Assembly: GCA_963575745.1 (NCBI GenBank)
Contig: CAUYUJ010018309.1
Location: 62,942-82,941 of the forward strand
DNA: 20,000 nucleotides
DNA from: Prorocentrum cordatum
Taxonomy: Eukaryota; Sar; Dinophyceae; Prorocentrales; Prorocentraceae
Direction: 5' to 3'
The notes beneath the pieces are model-generated. The model had not been told where the DNA came from, did no database searches, and saw only the letters and a program-made list of their open reading frames with translations. Shown here one piece after another: positions 9,442 through 17,689 of this stretch; the stretch's first letter is position 1; each line of letters begins with the position of its first letter. Both the position numbers and the translations under genes were made by a program.

Positions 9442-10467
9442 GACGGGAACGGCCTTGCATGTGAGCCGTTTCTGTTTGGACCTGGGGCCCGCCTGTTCTC
9501 GGACGGGAGTTGCCTGTGCCCGAGGTTCACGTGGTCTCTTGCCCGTGCAGTTTGCGCGGTCGTGGAGACCGACCAAGAAGGATGCCTCGTGCGAGGCTTC
9601 CACGCAGGCGTGCCCTCCACCCTCTCCCAAACTGCTGTGTCGGGAGAACATGCGGGGGTTGTCCTTGCCACGGTGTACAGTGAGGACGGACTTGAGAGCT
9701 CTGATTTAAATGTGGATTGTATGGCCTTGTGCGGCCGCCCAGCGGCCCTTTTTGGGCCGAAATGTTCCCAGGGGCACTTCTGGAGGGCTGTCAGTCGTGT
9801 CGTCGGTCCCAGTCGCTCGGTCAGTTGTGTCCACGGGAAAGCCCACATGAGCAGCTCGCAGGCCATTGACCAGGTTGATGAGCTATTCATTGCAGGGATC
9901 AAGTATGCCAACCACTATGCTAAGATTGTGGCTCACTATAACAGCTATAGTGAGGATGAGAATTCGCATATATCTTTTGCCATTAAGTCGTACTCCGCCT
10001 TTGTCAAAGGGGCGGCGAGATGTCTGGCGTGCCGGCCCTCGCTGCAGGAGCAGCTGGGGCACCTGGGCAGGAGAATCTGTGAGAGAAAGCCTCGCCCTGT
10101 GCCCCCGCCCAAGCATGATTTTGTGTGGTGGAATTCGGAGTGTAAGTGGCGCTGCCGCCGCTGCCTGAGGAGGTCGGGGGTGGACAGTGCTGGGCCCTGT
10201 AGGGGACTCAACGAGTCCCTTCGTGGTTTTGTTGAACGGGAGGATGCCCAGGGCCACTTCCTTATGGTCTCCTGGGTAGAGGGTCCCGAGGTGCCTTTTA
10301 TTTGGTGTAATAAAAGCGGAGGGTTTGCCTCCACGAAGGTGGGCCTGCGGCTTGGAAGGCCGTGCAGGCTTGCTAAAAAGCTCGGAGAGCTACGCAAGCT
10401 ACAGGAGGGGGAGCTTCCTGGTTCGGCCCTTCGACTGGGGCTGCCTCAGCCTCTTTCCTCTCTGTAG
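9442..10467 (+). pseudogene. RNase H domain with Cys-rich C-terminal tail
   Basis: This segment continues after the T10 slip. FSDGSCL gives the first acidic residue (Asp, 9502-9504), SGEHAGV the Glu (9646-9648) and LNVDCMAL the next Asp (9715-9717). The latter part of the fold includes VHGKAHMSSSQAIDQVDEL, where a final acidic or His position would lie. This D-E-D pattern fits the RNase HI family, which degrades the RNA strand during second-strand synthesis. After a helical linker come WWNSECKWRCRRCLRRSG and a later Cys (10115-10200), possibly a second zinc site. The stop is TAG at 10465-10467. The frame is uninterrupted across this whole segment. Confidence 0.78.
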
Positions 10468-10541
10468 TGTCGGCGTTTTGTTTGAAACCTGGGCCTGTGC
10501 TTGCATGGGACCTAGGATGAAACTGGACAGCTGGAAAAAGC

Positions 10542-10609
10542 AGGAGGAGGAGGAGGAGGAGGAGGAGGAGGAGGAGGAGGAGGAGGAGGAGGAGGAGGAG
10601 GAGGAGGAC
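10542..10609. repeat. GGA microsatellite
   Basis: A near-pure run of about 22 GGA units, 75 bp after the retroelement stop codon. It could be the tail or target of the element, but nothing in the sequence proves that. Confidence 0.95.
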
Positions 10610-11082
10610 GAGGAAGAACACGAGAGTTCGGGAACATTCGGCGACGGCAGAGTCGAGGATCGCAAGGCGAGCGGGCGATGGCGTCACGACGCCCCGAGGC
10701 CACCCGAGACCTAATGTGGCAGAGGTGCGTACTGGTTTGAACGCTACACTTATCCTCTTGTCGTTCTTAGTTAGAGGTTTACACTGTTCGAACAGCCCTT
10801 AAATATTATCCACGTCAGTATCTTTCGTACGGTGGTCGCACTTATTGCGCCACCAGGGGCCCACTTGCTCTATGTACTGCATGGTGGGGGCGGAAGAGTT
10901 CTAGTACCTACATGCATTGCTGCACATCTTTTCTTTCTCGAGGAGGCCTTGCTAGACTCTTTGAGCCAGCTGTTCCTGACTGCTGCACCATCGTGCCTAC
11001 TGCTTTGCTTATGACATACGCTACACTGCCATCTACATCGAGTGCTGCTGAGGAGTTGGGGGCTAGAGGCGAGTGCGGCGCG
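10610..11082. other. Unassigned spacer
   Basis: Ordinary mixed sequence with no recognised domain. Short plus-strand frames exist, such as one from 10832 to 11014 with a Leu-rich C-terminus, but they show no family features and I do not call them genes. Confidence 0.35.
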
Positions 11083-11352
11083 AAGAGGGGGAGGAGGAGG
11101 AGGAGGAGGAGGAGGCGGAGGAGGAGGAGGAGGATGAGGAAAAGGAGGAGGAGGAGGAGGAGGAGGAGGAGGAGGAGGAGGAGGAGGAGGAGGAGGAGGA
11201 GGAGGAGGAGGAGGCGGGGGAGCGGGAGGAGGGGGAGGGGGATCGGAAAAGGATGGGCTATAGGGGGGAGGATTCGGAGGGGGGGGCGAAGAGTTAGAGT
11301 GGGACTACGGTGATGAGGTGGGGCAGGAGGATGAGGAGGATGAGGGGGAGGA
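11083..11352. repeat. GGA-rich purine tract
   Basis: An imperfect GGA/GAGGCGGAG run from 11083 to about 11215, then G-rich purine sequence to 11300 and a short GATGAGGAGG block at 11326-11352. The plus strand is almost pure purine for over 200 bases. Poly-Arg and poly-Glu frames here are artefacts. Confidence 0.92.
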
Positions 11353-11690
11353 GGAACAGTGTAAACCAGGACGCATCAGCGATGTTGCAATAAACGCTCC
11401 CTCCCTCATAGGTTCCTCCAAGAGTTTATTCCCATTGTGGCAAGTGGCCCATTGAAGGACAACCGTTTGAGAATCAATCGTGCCAAGCATTGGGAGTTGA
11501 ACGCCGCGAATCCACGTAACCGTTGCGTCCTGACCATCTAAACCGTGCTAGAGCACCGTTCCTGGGATGTCGGCACCAGGAATCCGCGACAGATTGTAAA
11601 CTTTACGACGGATCTGCGCGGCGATGGGGCGAGAGCCACGTCGGAGGGGCCCCAGGATGGGATGGATGATGCGTCGATTTCGAAGAGTTT
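11353..11690. other. Unassigned spacer between opposed purine and pyrimidine tracts
   Basis: About 340 bases of mixed sequence separate the plus-strand purine tract from the plus-strand pyrimidine tract that follows. The reverse strand of 11460-11540 looks faintly like a tRNA, but the arms do not pair. No gene is supported. Confidence 0.35.
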
Positions 11691-11691
11691 T

Positions 11692-11995
11692 CCTCTTCCT
11701 CCTCCTCCTCCGCCTCTTCCTCCTACTGCTCCTCCTCCTCCTCCGCCTCCTCCTCCTGCTCCTCCTCCTCGTCCTCCTCCTCCTCCTCCTCCTCCTCCTC
11801 CTCCTCCTCCCCCTCCTCTCCCTCTTCCACCCTCTTCCTCTCCCCCTTTTCCTGCCACCCCTTCTCTCACCCATCTTCCTGCATCCAGGACCCGTTTCCC
11901 ACATGGCAACTGCTCTTCCTCTTCATGTTTCCTTTCCCAATCTTCCCCCTCCTCCTCCTCCTCTTCCTCCTCCTCCTCCTCCTCCTACTCCTCGA
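11692..11995. repeat. CCT pyrimidine tracts upstream of the transporter gene
   Basis: A CCT/CTCCTCCTG run covers 11692-11850. A second, purer CCT block lies at 11947-11990, with a pyrimidine-rich stretch between. Together they give about 300 bases of nearly pure pyrimidine on the plus strand. The transporter reading frame stays open through them as poly-Pro/Ser, but this part is unlikely to be protein. Confidence 0.92.
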
Positions 11996-12123
11996 ACTTG
12001 GAGTCAGGATCGATTGCCAAAGCGAGACGCATCAGCGACAGGCCCTGCGAGACGGGAAAAGGACGGGAGAGAGCGCGCACAGGAGGCAAGGCAGGTTTGG
12101 CGCAAGGGCCGGCGACGAGCGTT

Positions 12124-13632
12124 ATGCACAACCGTGCGTTGTGGCGCGTCTCATGGCTTCTGCTCAGAGGAGGGAGTGGTGAGACAAGGGTTGCCTTGTT
12201 TTTTGCCTTCGAGCGGCCTCCGCGTTGCGACGACTGGGCGCGGCTTGAAAAACTGGTCTGTTTGGACCCCCAGAGGTTTCCACGGACAGGTTTTGAGCCG
12301 AGTTGGGCCGCAGGTGTCTCACCGCCGTTGTCTCACGCGGCCCTCCTCCGAGCTGCGTCGCAGCGGGAGCCGCTGGCTGTCGCTTCTCATCAGGCTCGTG
12401 CTGGGACTGAGAGTTGGTGGCCATGGCTGCGCTCTGTCAGCTTGCCATTTCTTTGTACGTATTTCTTCAGTGTTGGCAACGTGGTCATGCAGAAAATCTT
12501 AGCGACCTCCTGGCAGAATTTGACGTCGGTCACCTTGATCATGACGATTTGCAGCCAAATCATTGTGTATGGCCTATGTTTTCTTGCGGGCTTGAAGAAT
12601 GGATCGGTCTCTCGAGAAATGCTCAGATTCATGGTGCAACCGTCAGGAATGTCTGGCAGTAGAATTCCTTCGCCAGCTTGGGTATGTTTGTTGGTAGCAG
12701 CTGGTTGTGACACTGCCCAGCAGTTCCTGACGCTGCTCAGTGCATCGCACATTAGCTCTAATGTGTACCTTCTGTCCCATTACACGACTCTTCCCACTGT
12801 GGCCTTGTCATCATATGCAATTGTTGGCACTGAGTATAGCCTCGTGCATATCTTGGCCTTGACGGTGATGCTGGTCGGCTGTGCTGCTCCGATCATCCCC
12901 AGTTTGATGGGGGAAACTTCTCAAACAGACCCTGGGTACACCTTGCTTGCACTATTCGCATTTGTCATCTTCGGCGTCGGTTATGGTTTCAGAGAGGCGA
13001 TTTTCTGTGGGTTCATGCAGCCATCATGGCAGTCGTCAGAGGCCCTTCAGCAGCCTTCTAGTCGAGAGTTTTCAGCAACAATCGGTAGGGCTGGTGGGCT
13101 TGGTAACCCCAGCTCCGTCGGCATGCGCAAGCTGAACATCTTCATGATCAAGTTTCCATTATCGTCTTTACAAATTCTGACGCTTCCAGTGTTGGTGGCT
13201 TTCAGTTCAGATTGGAAGACCGTGGGGGGCAGTATGACGGAGTACTTTCATTCAGGGCTGGAATGTTGGAGTGGTAAAGTTGGTGACAAAATTCAGCACC
13301 CAGGGACACACCAGTGCGAGAAGGCTGGCTTGGTGTTCGTTCTCTACATCCTGTTTAATCTGCTCACCAACATATCGATGACGTGGCTGCTGGCAACTGG
13401 GGGTCCAGTGTTATTATTCTTCGCTTTATATGGGGCGCTGCCGGTGTGCTCATTGGTTTTTGCAATTGATCTGCCTTTGCTTCAAGGAGCGCCATTACCT
13501 CCGTTGACGATCGCGTCTCTGCTCCTGCTGATGTTCGGGACCGCCCTCTACGCTTTCGCGATGGTCAATTACGAAGCCGAAGCATGCTGTTGGCCCCTGC
13601 GTGATAACAGCAGAGCCCTAAGGAGACATTGA
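12124..13632 (+). CDS. CRT-like (chloroquine-resistance-transporter-like) membrane transporter
   Basis: This is the best-supported intact gene, 502 residues from the ATG at 12124. The frame is open farther upstream, but only through CCT-repeat sequence, so I chose the first ATG after it. After about 100 residues without clear homology come roughly ten hydrophobic segments. TM1 is SVSLPFLCTYFFSVGNVVMQ (from residue 104). A helix pair carries DTAQQFLTLLSASHISSNV and GTEYSLVHILALTVMLVGC. Later segments include FNLLTNISMTWLLATGGPVL and PPLTIASLLLLMFGTALYAF. The loop GLECWSGKVG-HQCEKAG (residues 378-402) has two cysteines where CRT proteins have a Cys-containing loop before the last helices. The family belongs to the drug/metabolite transporter superfamily. 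Known members move small cationic peptides, glutathione or related thiols across vacuolar or plastid membranes; the substrate here is unknown. No intron is needed for 1.5 kb. Confidence 0.78.
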   Translation: MHNRALWRVSWLLLRGGSGETRVALFFAFERPPRCDDWARLEKLVCLDPQRFPRTGFEPSWAAGVSPPLSHAALLRAASQREPLAVASHQARAGTESWWPWLRSVSLPFLCTYFFSVGNVVMQKILATSWQNLTSVTLIMTICSQIIVYGLCFLAGLKNGSVSREMLRFMVQPSGMSGSRIPSPAWVCLLVAAGCDTAQQFLTLLSASHISSNVYLLSHYTTLPTVALSSYAIVGTEYSLVHILALTVMLVGCAAPIIPSLMGETSQTDPGYTLLALFAFVIFGVGYGFREAIFCGFMQPSWQSSEALQQPSSREFSATIGRAGGLGNPSSVGMRKLNIFMIKFPLSSLQILTLPVLVAFSSDWKTVGGSMTEYFHSGLECWSGKVGDKIQHPGTHQCEKAGLVFVLYILFNLLTNISMTWLLATGGPVLLFFALYGALPVCSLVFAIDLPLLQGAPLPPLTIASLLLLMFGTALYAFAMVNYEAEACCWPLRDNSRALRRH

Positions 13633-13743
13633 GGGCGTGAGATCCTGCGACTGTGGCTTTGTGCGCGCTCGCCATCAAAAAAACGATAGGCCAGGCAAGT
13701 TTGACCAGGGAGCCTGCCAGGAGACAGGAACGTGAACCCGACA
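13633..13743 (+). other. Sequence just downstream of the transporter stop
   Basis: About 110 bases separate the TGA at 13630-13632 from the 83 bp repeat, presumably part of the 3' untranslated region. An A7 run lies at 13677-13683. No classical AATAAA signal is seen; dinoflagellate genes usually lack one. Confidence 0.35.
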
Positions 13744-14084
13744 CCTTGCGAGAGGGGCAACTTGAGGGCACCGCAACATCTTGAAAACGGCCCGCCCTTC
13801 ATCTTTGGAGCGGATGTGAACTTTTAAGACGAATGCGTGCGGCGCTATGGCGAGAGGCACATTTTGAAAACGGGCCTCCCTCCAACCTTGAAGCTGTCGC
13901 AGACTTCTAGGACGAATGTGCGCCGCGCCTGGGCGAGAGCCACATTTTGAAACCGACCCACCCTGCATCTTTGAAGCATGTGCTCCTTTTCAAGACGACT
14001 GCGCGCGACGCCCAGGCGAGAGCCACATTTTGAAAGCGACCCGCCCTCCATCCGTGAAACGGTTGCAAACTTCAAGCTTCAGGG
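13744..14084. repeat. 83 bp tandem repeat, four units
   Basis: GCGAGAGCCACATTTTGAAA or a close variant begins at 13850, 13933 and 14016, exactly 83 bp apart. A more diverged first unit starts near 13748 and a partial last unit ends near 14084. The unit continues with CGRCCCRCCCTCCATC, TTTGAAGC, then CAAGACGANTGCGCGCGRCG. It is unrelated to the 100 bp and 280 bp families. The array begins about 115 bases after the transporter stop codon, so it may be transcribed in its 3' end. Confidence 0.88.
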
Positions 14085-14161
14085 TCATACATGGTGAGGA
14101 AGTCTCGGGCGAAACGCCCCGCCCGCCCTACCAACGCGTCTGGTGGTGCGACAGGTGGGAT

Positions 14162-14215
14162 CTTTATATTTTTATATATATATATATATGTTTGCATAGA
14201 TATACATATATGCAC
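14162..14215. repeat. AT-rich TA-dinucleotide stretch
   Basis: A TATATA run at 14170-14189 and further ATATACATATATG at 14200-14212 form the only long AT-rich patch in a GC-rich window. It could be an easily melted site; no promoter can be assigned because dinoflagellates generally lack TATA boxes. Confidence 0.6.
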
Positions 14216-14329
14216 ACTCACGTCGCCTTATGTGATATACTTTTCTCGTCTTGATCTGTTTTCTTCTTCAATCGTCTTTTCCCATCAGTGTTTCTCTTGA
14301 GTATCAGACGCAGTATTCAGCGGTGGTCT

Positions 14330-14560
14330 TCTTTGACTCATTCCACCTGGGTCTCCCCCTTTCTCCATTCTCCATTCTCCCTCCTCACGCCTCCGTCCTC
14401 CGTTATCTCTTCTGCGTCATTCCTCCGCTCGCCCTCCTCCCTCCTCCGTTTCCTCTCCTCCGTTCTCCTTCCTCCCCCTCCCTTCTCCGTTCGCCCTCAC
14501 GAGTTCTCCCTTCTCCGTTCCCCCGTCCGTTCTTCCTCCCCCCTTGTGCATTTGCCGTTC
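14330..14560. repeat. Degenerate TCTCCGTTC pyrimidine-rich minisatellite
   Basis: Units such as CTCCGTTCTCC, CCTCCGTTTCC and TTCTCCGTTCG repeat irregularly every 10 to 25 bases. The plus strand is about nine-tenths pyrimidine. Open frames rich in Pro, Ser and Leu here are compositional. Confidence 0.7.
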
Positions 14561-14683
14561 TCTTCCTTTGCGCCCCGTTTGTGCTTCCGCTCGCTCCGCC
14601 CGGACCCCACTTCTGATGGCCCCCGGGCCCGCTCACGGGCCCCAGAGGAGGAGATTCAGGGAAAGACGCCAGATTGAAAAATT

Positions 14684-14884
14684 CATGTACGGTAGGTTCG
14701 CGTCGTGTCGACCAGCGGCGACCCCAGCGCGGGCGTTCAAGGTTGAGCGCCGCACGCGACCCAGAATCGATCGATGTTGAACGATCGGACGTTGCGGCAG
14801 CGGCCGATCGTTCAAGGTTGAACGATCCCCGCGGTGTCAAAAACCAACGCTGGGGTCGGCACGACACGAACCTGCCGTATCGAA
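14684..14884. repeat. Foldback element: ~200 bp nested inverted repeat
   Basis: The outer left arm TACGGTAGGTTCGCGTCGTG (from 14688) continues with GACCCCAGCG. It matches the reverse complement of the right arm, which reads TACGGCAGGTTCGTGTCGTG then CCGACCCCAGCG (arm end about 14881). An inner perfect arm pair, TTGAACGATCGG (14777-14788) and CCGATCGTTCAA (14804-14815), has a 15-base loop. A third dyad, GATCGTTCAA-GG-TTGAACGATC, lies at 14806-14827. Both strands therefore encode a similar peptide, YGRF(A/V)SCRP. This is consistent with a MITE-like or foldback element; no transposase is present. Confidence 0.75.
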
Positions 14885-15223
14885 ACTGAACGGGGGCTGC
14901 CAGTCCTCGAGCAGCAGATTGTTTAGCCAGCAAGGCCGGCCCAGCGATGGACCTCAGCAGGGCCACATGAGATCCCACTGGCGCCACAATCGGCCGGATG
15001 ATCAGCACGGTCGTTCAAGTATTGCCCAGTATGGTTTTCCACCCTCCTGAAGACAATGTATCATATCTTCGGATCTCTGGGTTATCCACAGGTTCCGCCG
15101 CAACCGCTACTTTTGCCTGGTGTGATCAGGCTGTGAACGCAAGCGCTTAAGCGGACAGGAATCGTCTTTTTCCAATGCGTCTGGTCTGCAGCATCAAATT
15201 TTTTTAAAAAGTGCCGAGCGCAG
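14885..15223. other. Unassigned spacer
   Basis: No recognised gene or clear repeat. GGTCGTTCAAG at 15009-15019 echoes the inner arm of the preceding foldback structure. A T8 run lies at 15199-15206, close upstream of the possible splice acceptor at 15221-15223. Confidence 0.35.
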
Positions 15224-15333
15224 GCCTGGTCCTGGCGCTGAGCAGCCTCCGCGGCGCCGGCGCCGCCGGCGCCTCCGAGCAGCGCCTCCGGCGCCGGCGC
15301 CTGGTGGAGCCCGCCGTGGGGCGCCTGCTGGCG
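15224..15333 (+). CDS. Exon-like segment with consensus 5' splice site
   Basis: GAGCGCAG at 15216-15223 could serve as a 3' splice site. The following frame reads GLVLALSSLRGAGAAGASEQ, then RLRRRRLVEPAVGRLLA, with almost every codon ending in G or C. It stops looking like protein exactly at GTGAGC (15334-15339), a consensus donor. The next 180 bases are CCT tract. The frame is open through that tract, but coding bias ends at the donor. I do not recognise the product. It may be an upstream exon of the candidate gene at 15577, but the nearest CAG acceptors do not preserve that gene's frame, so the link is unproven. Confidence 0.4.
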
Positions 15334-15357
15334 GTGAGCAGGCCGAGGGGGGGCAGG

Positions 15358-15513
15358 TCTCCTCCTCCTCCTCCTTTCCCTCCTCCTCCTCCTCCTCCTC
15401 CTCCTCCTCCTCCTCCTTTTCCTTCTCCTTTCCCTTTTCCTCCTCCCCCTTTCCCTCCTCCTTTCCCTCCTCCTCCTCCTCCTCCTCCTCCTCCTCCTCC
15501 TCCGCCTCCTCCA
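15358..15513. repeat. CCT pyrimidine tract, possibly intronic
   Basis: CTCCTCCT repeats with CCTTTCC interruptions make about 155 bases of almost pure pyrimidine on the plus strand. It lies between a GTGAGC donor-like site (15334) and GCATGGCCAG (15526-15535), an acceptor-like site. This position is consistent with an expanded intron polypyrimidine tract. Confidence 0.85.
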
Positions 15514-15576
15514 TTTTCGCATCGCGCATGGCCAGTGTCTGGAGGCGGCGCTGCCAGACTGTTGGAGATCCTTGAG

Positions 15577-16844
15577 ATGGCTCGGGAGGGCGCGGATGCG
15601 CGCCCAGGGCATCGATCTGCCCAGTCTCGGAAGCTTGCCCGCGAGCAGGCCAGGTTGTCAGCAGATGGCGCCATCAGCCGCCTATCTGGTCAAGTGCACG
15701 CTCTGCAGGCAGAGTTACAGTCTCTGCACGGCTGCCTGGAGGAGGTGTTTGGGGTTGCCGAGCTTGCGGACCGCATTTTTGCTTTCGCTCCTGCTCCTCG
15801 AGCCCTCCTCCACGGTATTACACTTGATCGTGAAGCAGTCCTATGTCGGAATGTCGCACTCCACGCGGATGCGAAGGGTTGTAAAGTGTCCACCGCGTCC
15901 CCTGCTGCTCTTCGCTCGCTCCGAAAATCTGATCGTCTGGAGGTCCGTCGTGAGTGTGCTGAGCATCCGAATTTCCAGCTGAACCCCGAGGTGGAGGTGT
16001 TCGTCCCCTGCGTGCCGCCCGTCGTCGAGGACGCGGCGGTTTTCCACGATTTGGTCGAGGGCGCTCTGTGCACTTGCGGGGCCTTTCTCTTCTCCTCGTG
16101 CGTTGTCGTGGGGCCTCTGCAGAGCAGGCTCCGCAGAATCTCACCAAGGCCGTCGGCAAGAAATCCAGGGTGTGCGAGGTCTTGGGCGAGACCTCTGTGA
16201 ATGAGGCTACGGACATGCTTGTGGCCGCTGCCGGTCAGGACTCTGCCGTGGGGACCCACCCCCACACGGCAGATGCCTCTGTGGGTGGGGATGTTCAGGC
16301 TGAAGCTGCTGCAGGCGATTTCCATGCGCATGAGCAGTTCGTTGGCCAGCGGAGCGCGGCGAACGTGATATTCTGCACGCTGCGTTTCGCCATCGCGAGT
16401 AACAAGAAGGCCGCGGTGCTGAAGGACTGCTACGTGGCCGCGGAGGTGGTCTCGTCCGTCCACCCTGGCACCGTCTTCTCGGTTAGTGGGGACAAAATCG
16501 ATGTGAGCGACGGCCGCAGTAAACTGAGGCTGACGGACGGCGCTGGTTGCGTCCCGACGCAGTCGCGGAAGGACCCGTCCAAGCAGGTGGTGACCGAGGT
16601 TGAGGGCACCGACGAGACGTTGCAGCGGCTGTGCGGTTCTGCGACTTCGGGGTGTCCTCCCTTGGTTTCGTTTCGTTCTTCGCTACCGTTGCGCGTGTTT
16701 CGCGACCTCGGAAGTTCTTCCTTTGGGTGCGATGCGTCTGCTGCAGGGCTCCGCTCTGCAGGGGTGCCCAGCTCGAGTGCGGTGATGCCGCCCTCCAAAA
16801 AGGCCTTTCGGGTGCCTCTCGCGGCCTCCAGGAGGCCGCCTTGA
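15577..16844 (+). CDS. Candidate coiled-coil protein with SH3b-like module (one short intron proposed)
   Basis: From ATG 15577, frame 1 reads REQARLSADGAISRLSGQVH and ALQAELQSLHGCLEEVF (about 15640-15750), a likely coiled coil, then a Val/Pro-rich segment to LVE at 16060. Sequence that again looks like protein continues in frame 3 from EQAPQNLTKAVGKKSR. Removing 16061-16122 joins the two exactly and gives about 401 residues. Near the C-terminus, VHPGTVFSVS-DGRSKLRLTDGAG (about 16459-16545) resembles the SH3b-like module common in dinoflagellate proteins, usually ending LRLADGRGW; here the Trp position is Cys. Coding quality drops after TLQRLC (about 16634), so the true end may be a further splice site. 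The start codon is uncertain because the frame is open upstream through the CCT tract. Confidence 0.45.
16061..16122 (+). other. Proposed 62-nt GC-AG intron
   Basis: The interval begins GCGCTCTG and ends GGGCCTCTGCAG with a pyrimidine-rich stretch (CCTTTCTCTTCTCCTCG) before the end. Its excision shifts frame 1 to frame 3 and reads LVE-EQAPQ across the joint. GC donors are well documented in dinoflagellates. The alternative is a simple frameshift in a pseudogene. Confidence 0.4.
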
Positions 16845-17226
16845 AGGCTCCTCTTGGTCGGGTCTCGCGGCGAGGCGGGGCTGGGGGCGGCCCACCGCCA
16901 GCGTGCCTACGCCGCCCTCTCGTCGGGCAGCGGCGGGGGCACAGGGGCCCCAGGGGGCGTCGGGCCCCCCGCCCCACCTGCGCCTGCGGGAGGTAGCGCC
17001 CACGCCCACCGCCCCCCCCCGGGGATGCGGTGGGTCGGGGGTGTCCCCTGGCGGTGCAACAGGGGGAGTCCACGGGCGGCTCGCGTGCACCGTGCCGCGT
17101 TGGCTCGAGCCAGGGCCGGTGCGGTGCACAGTTTTCCGCAGCCGAGGGTCACGCCAGAGACGATTCGGTGAGGGCAGGGCATCTTGCCAACGGCAGTTTC
17201 TGTTTGCATGTGGCCCCCTCACTCCA
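16845..17226. other. GC-rich unassigned region
   Basis: High-GC sequence that stays open in several frames on both strands, with short C runs at about 16966 and 17014. GEAGLGAAHRQRAYAALSSG (from about 16869) has good codon bias in frame 3 but no recognised domain. It could be another small exon. Confidence 0.3.
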
Positions 17227-17397
17227 CCTCCTCTTCTTCTTCTTCCTCTTCTTCTTCTTCTTCTTCTGCTTCTTCTGCTTCTTCTTCTGCTTACTATGTT
17301 TCTTCTGCTTCTTATTTTTCTTATTTTGTTTCTTCTTATTATTGTTCTTCTTCTTGTTCTCCTTCTTCTTCTCCTTCTTCTTTCTTTGCCTCCTCCT
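17227..17397. repeat. TTC microsatellite ending in an acceptor-like CAG
   Basis: About 170 bases of CTTCTT repeats with TTGTT and TATT interruptions follow a short CCTCCT lead. The stretch ends CCTCCTCATTTCACAG at 17407, a good 3' splice site by eye. This supports, but does not prove, an intron on the plus strand. Confidence 0.9.
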
Positions 17398-17407
17398 CAT
17401 TTCACAG

Positions 17408-17689
17408 TTTTTCGCCTTCAGTCGAGCGCTGGGGCGGGGCCACATAGGAATCCAAACAGGGCGCGGAGTACGGGCGCCGTTCTCGTAGGGGAGGGGGGAG
17501 AGGAGGGCGAGGGAGGGGAGGCAGAGCACCTTGAGGGTCTGGAGGCTTGGCCTTCATGATCGTGCAGGCGGGTGCCGCCCCCTGTCTCTGACCCCCTGGT
17601 CGCGGGTTGCCACTCGGATATCCAGTCAGGAGGGTGCGCGACTCGCTCGCCCCTGGGTGCGTGGACTTTCCTCTGTTCTCCTGCATCCC
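17408..17689. other. Unassigned spacer
   Basis: No coding segment or repeat is convincing. A G-rich stretch (GGGGAGGGGGGAGAGGAGGG) at about 17488-17510 is purine-rich on the plus strand, the opposite of its neighbours. Confidence 0.35.

Larger units (their letters stand above)
7084..10467 (+). mobile_element. Decayed LINE-type retroelement (RT + zinc knuckle + RNase H)
   Basis: Four consecutive plus-strand frame segments together encode about 1,100 residues in the order RT fingers/palm, C-terminal linker with CCHC knuckle, RNase H, and a Cys-rich tail. This order is typical of non-LTR (LINE-type) retrotransposons with an RNase H domain. No integrase, protease or LTR is seen. The frame changes near 7572, near 8165 and within a T10 run at 9432-9441, and TAA at 8246-8248 interrupts it, so the copy as given cannot make a full protein. 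No upstream apurinic-type endonuclease domain is visible, which fits the 5' truncation common for target-primed insertion. The 3' side runs through about 75 bp of unique sequence into a GGA tract at 10542. I did not find target-site duplications. Confidence 0.85.

Noticed and set aside
10776-11367. 14-base inverted pair GGTTTACACTGTTC and GAACAGTGTAAACC
   Set aside because: The match is perfect but does not extend into either flank. A 14-base match somewhere in 20 kb is near chance expectation.
11460-11545. Possible tRNA or tRNA-derived SINE on the minus strand
   Set aside because: The reverse complement has a faint A-box-like GGTTTAGATGGTCAGGAC and a TTC near a T-loop position, but neither the acceptor nor the T stem pairs.
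11545-12123. N-terminal Pro/Ser-rich extension of the transporter to 695 residues
   Set aside because: The extra residues come mainly from CCT tracts and the upstream start is not supported. I used the first ATG after the tracts, at 12124.
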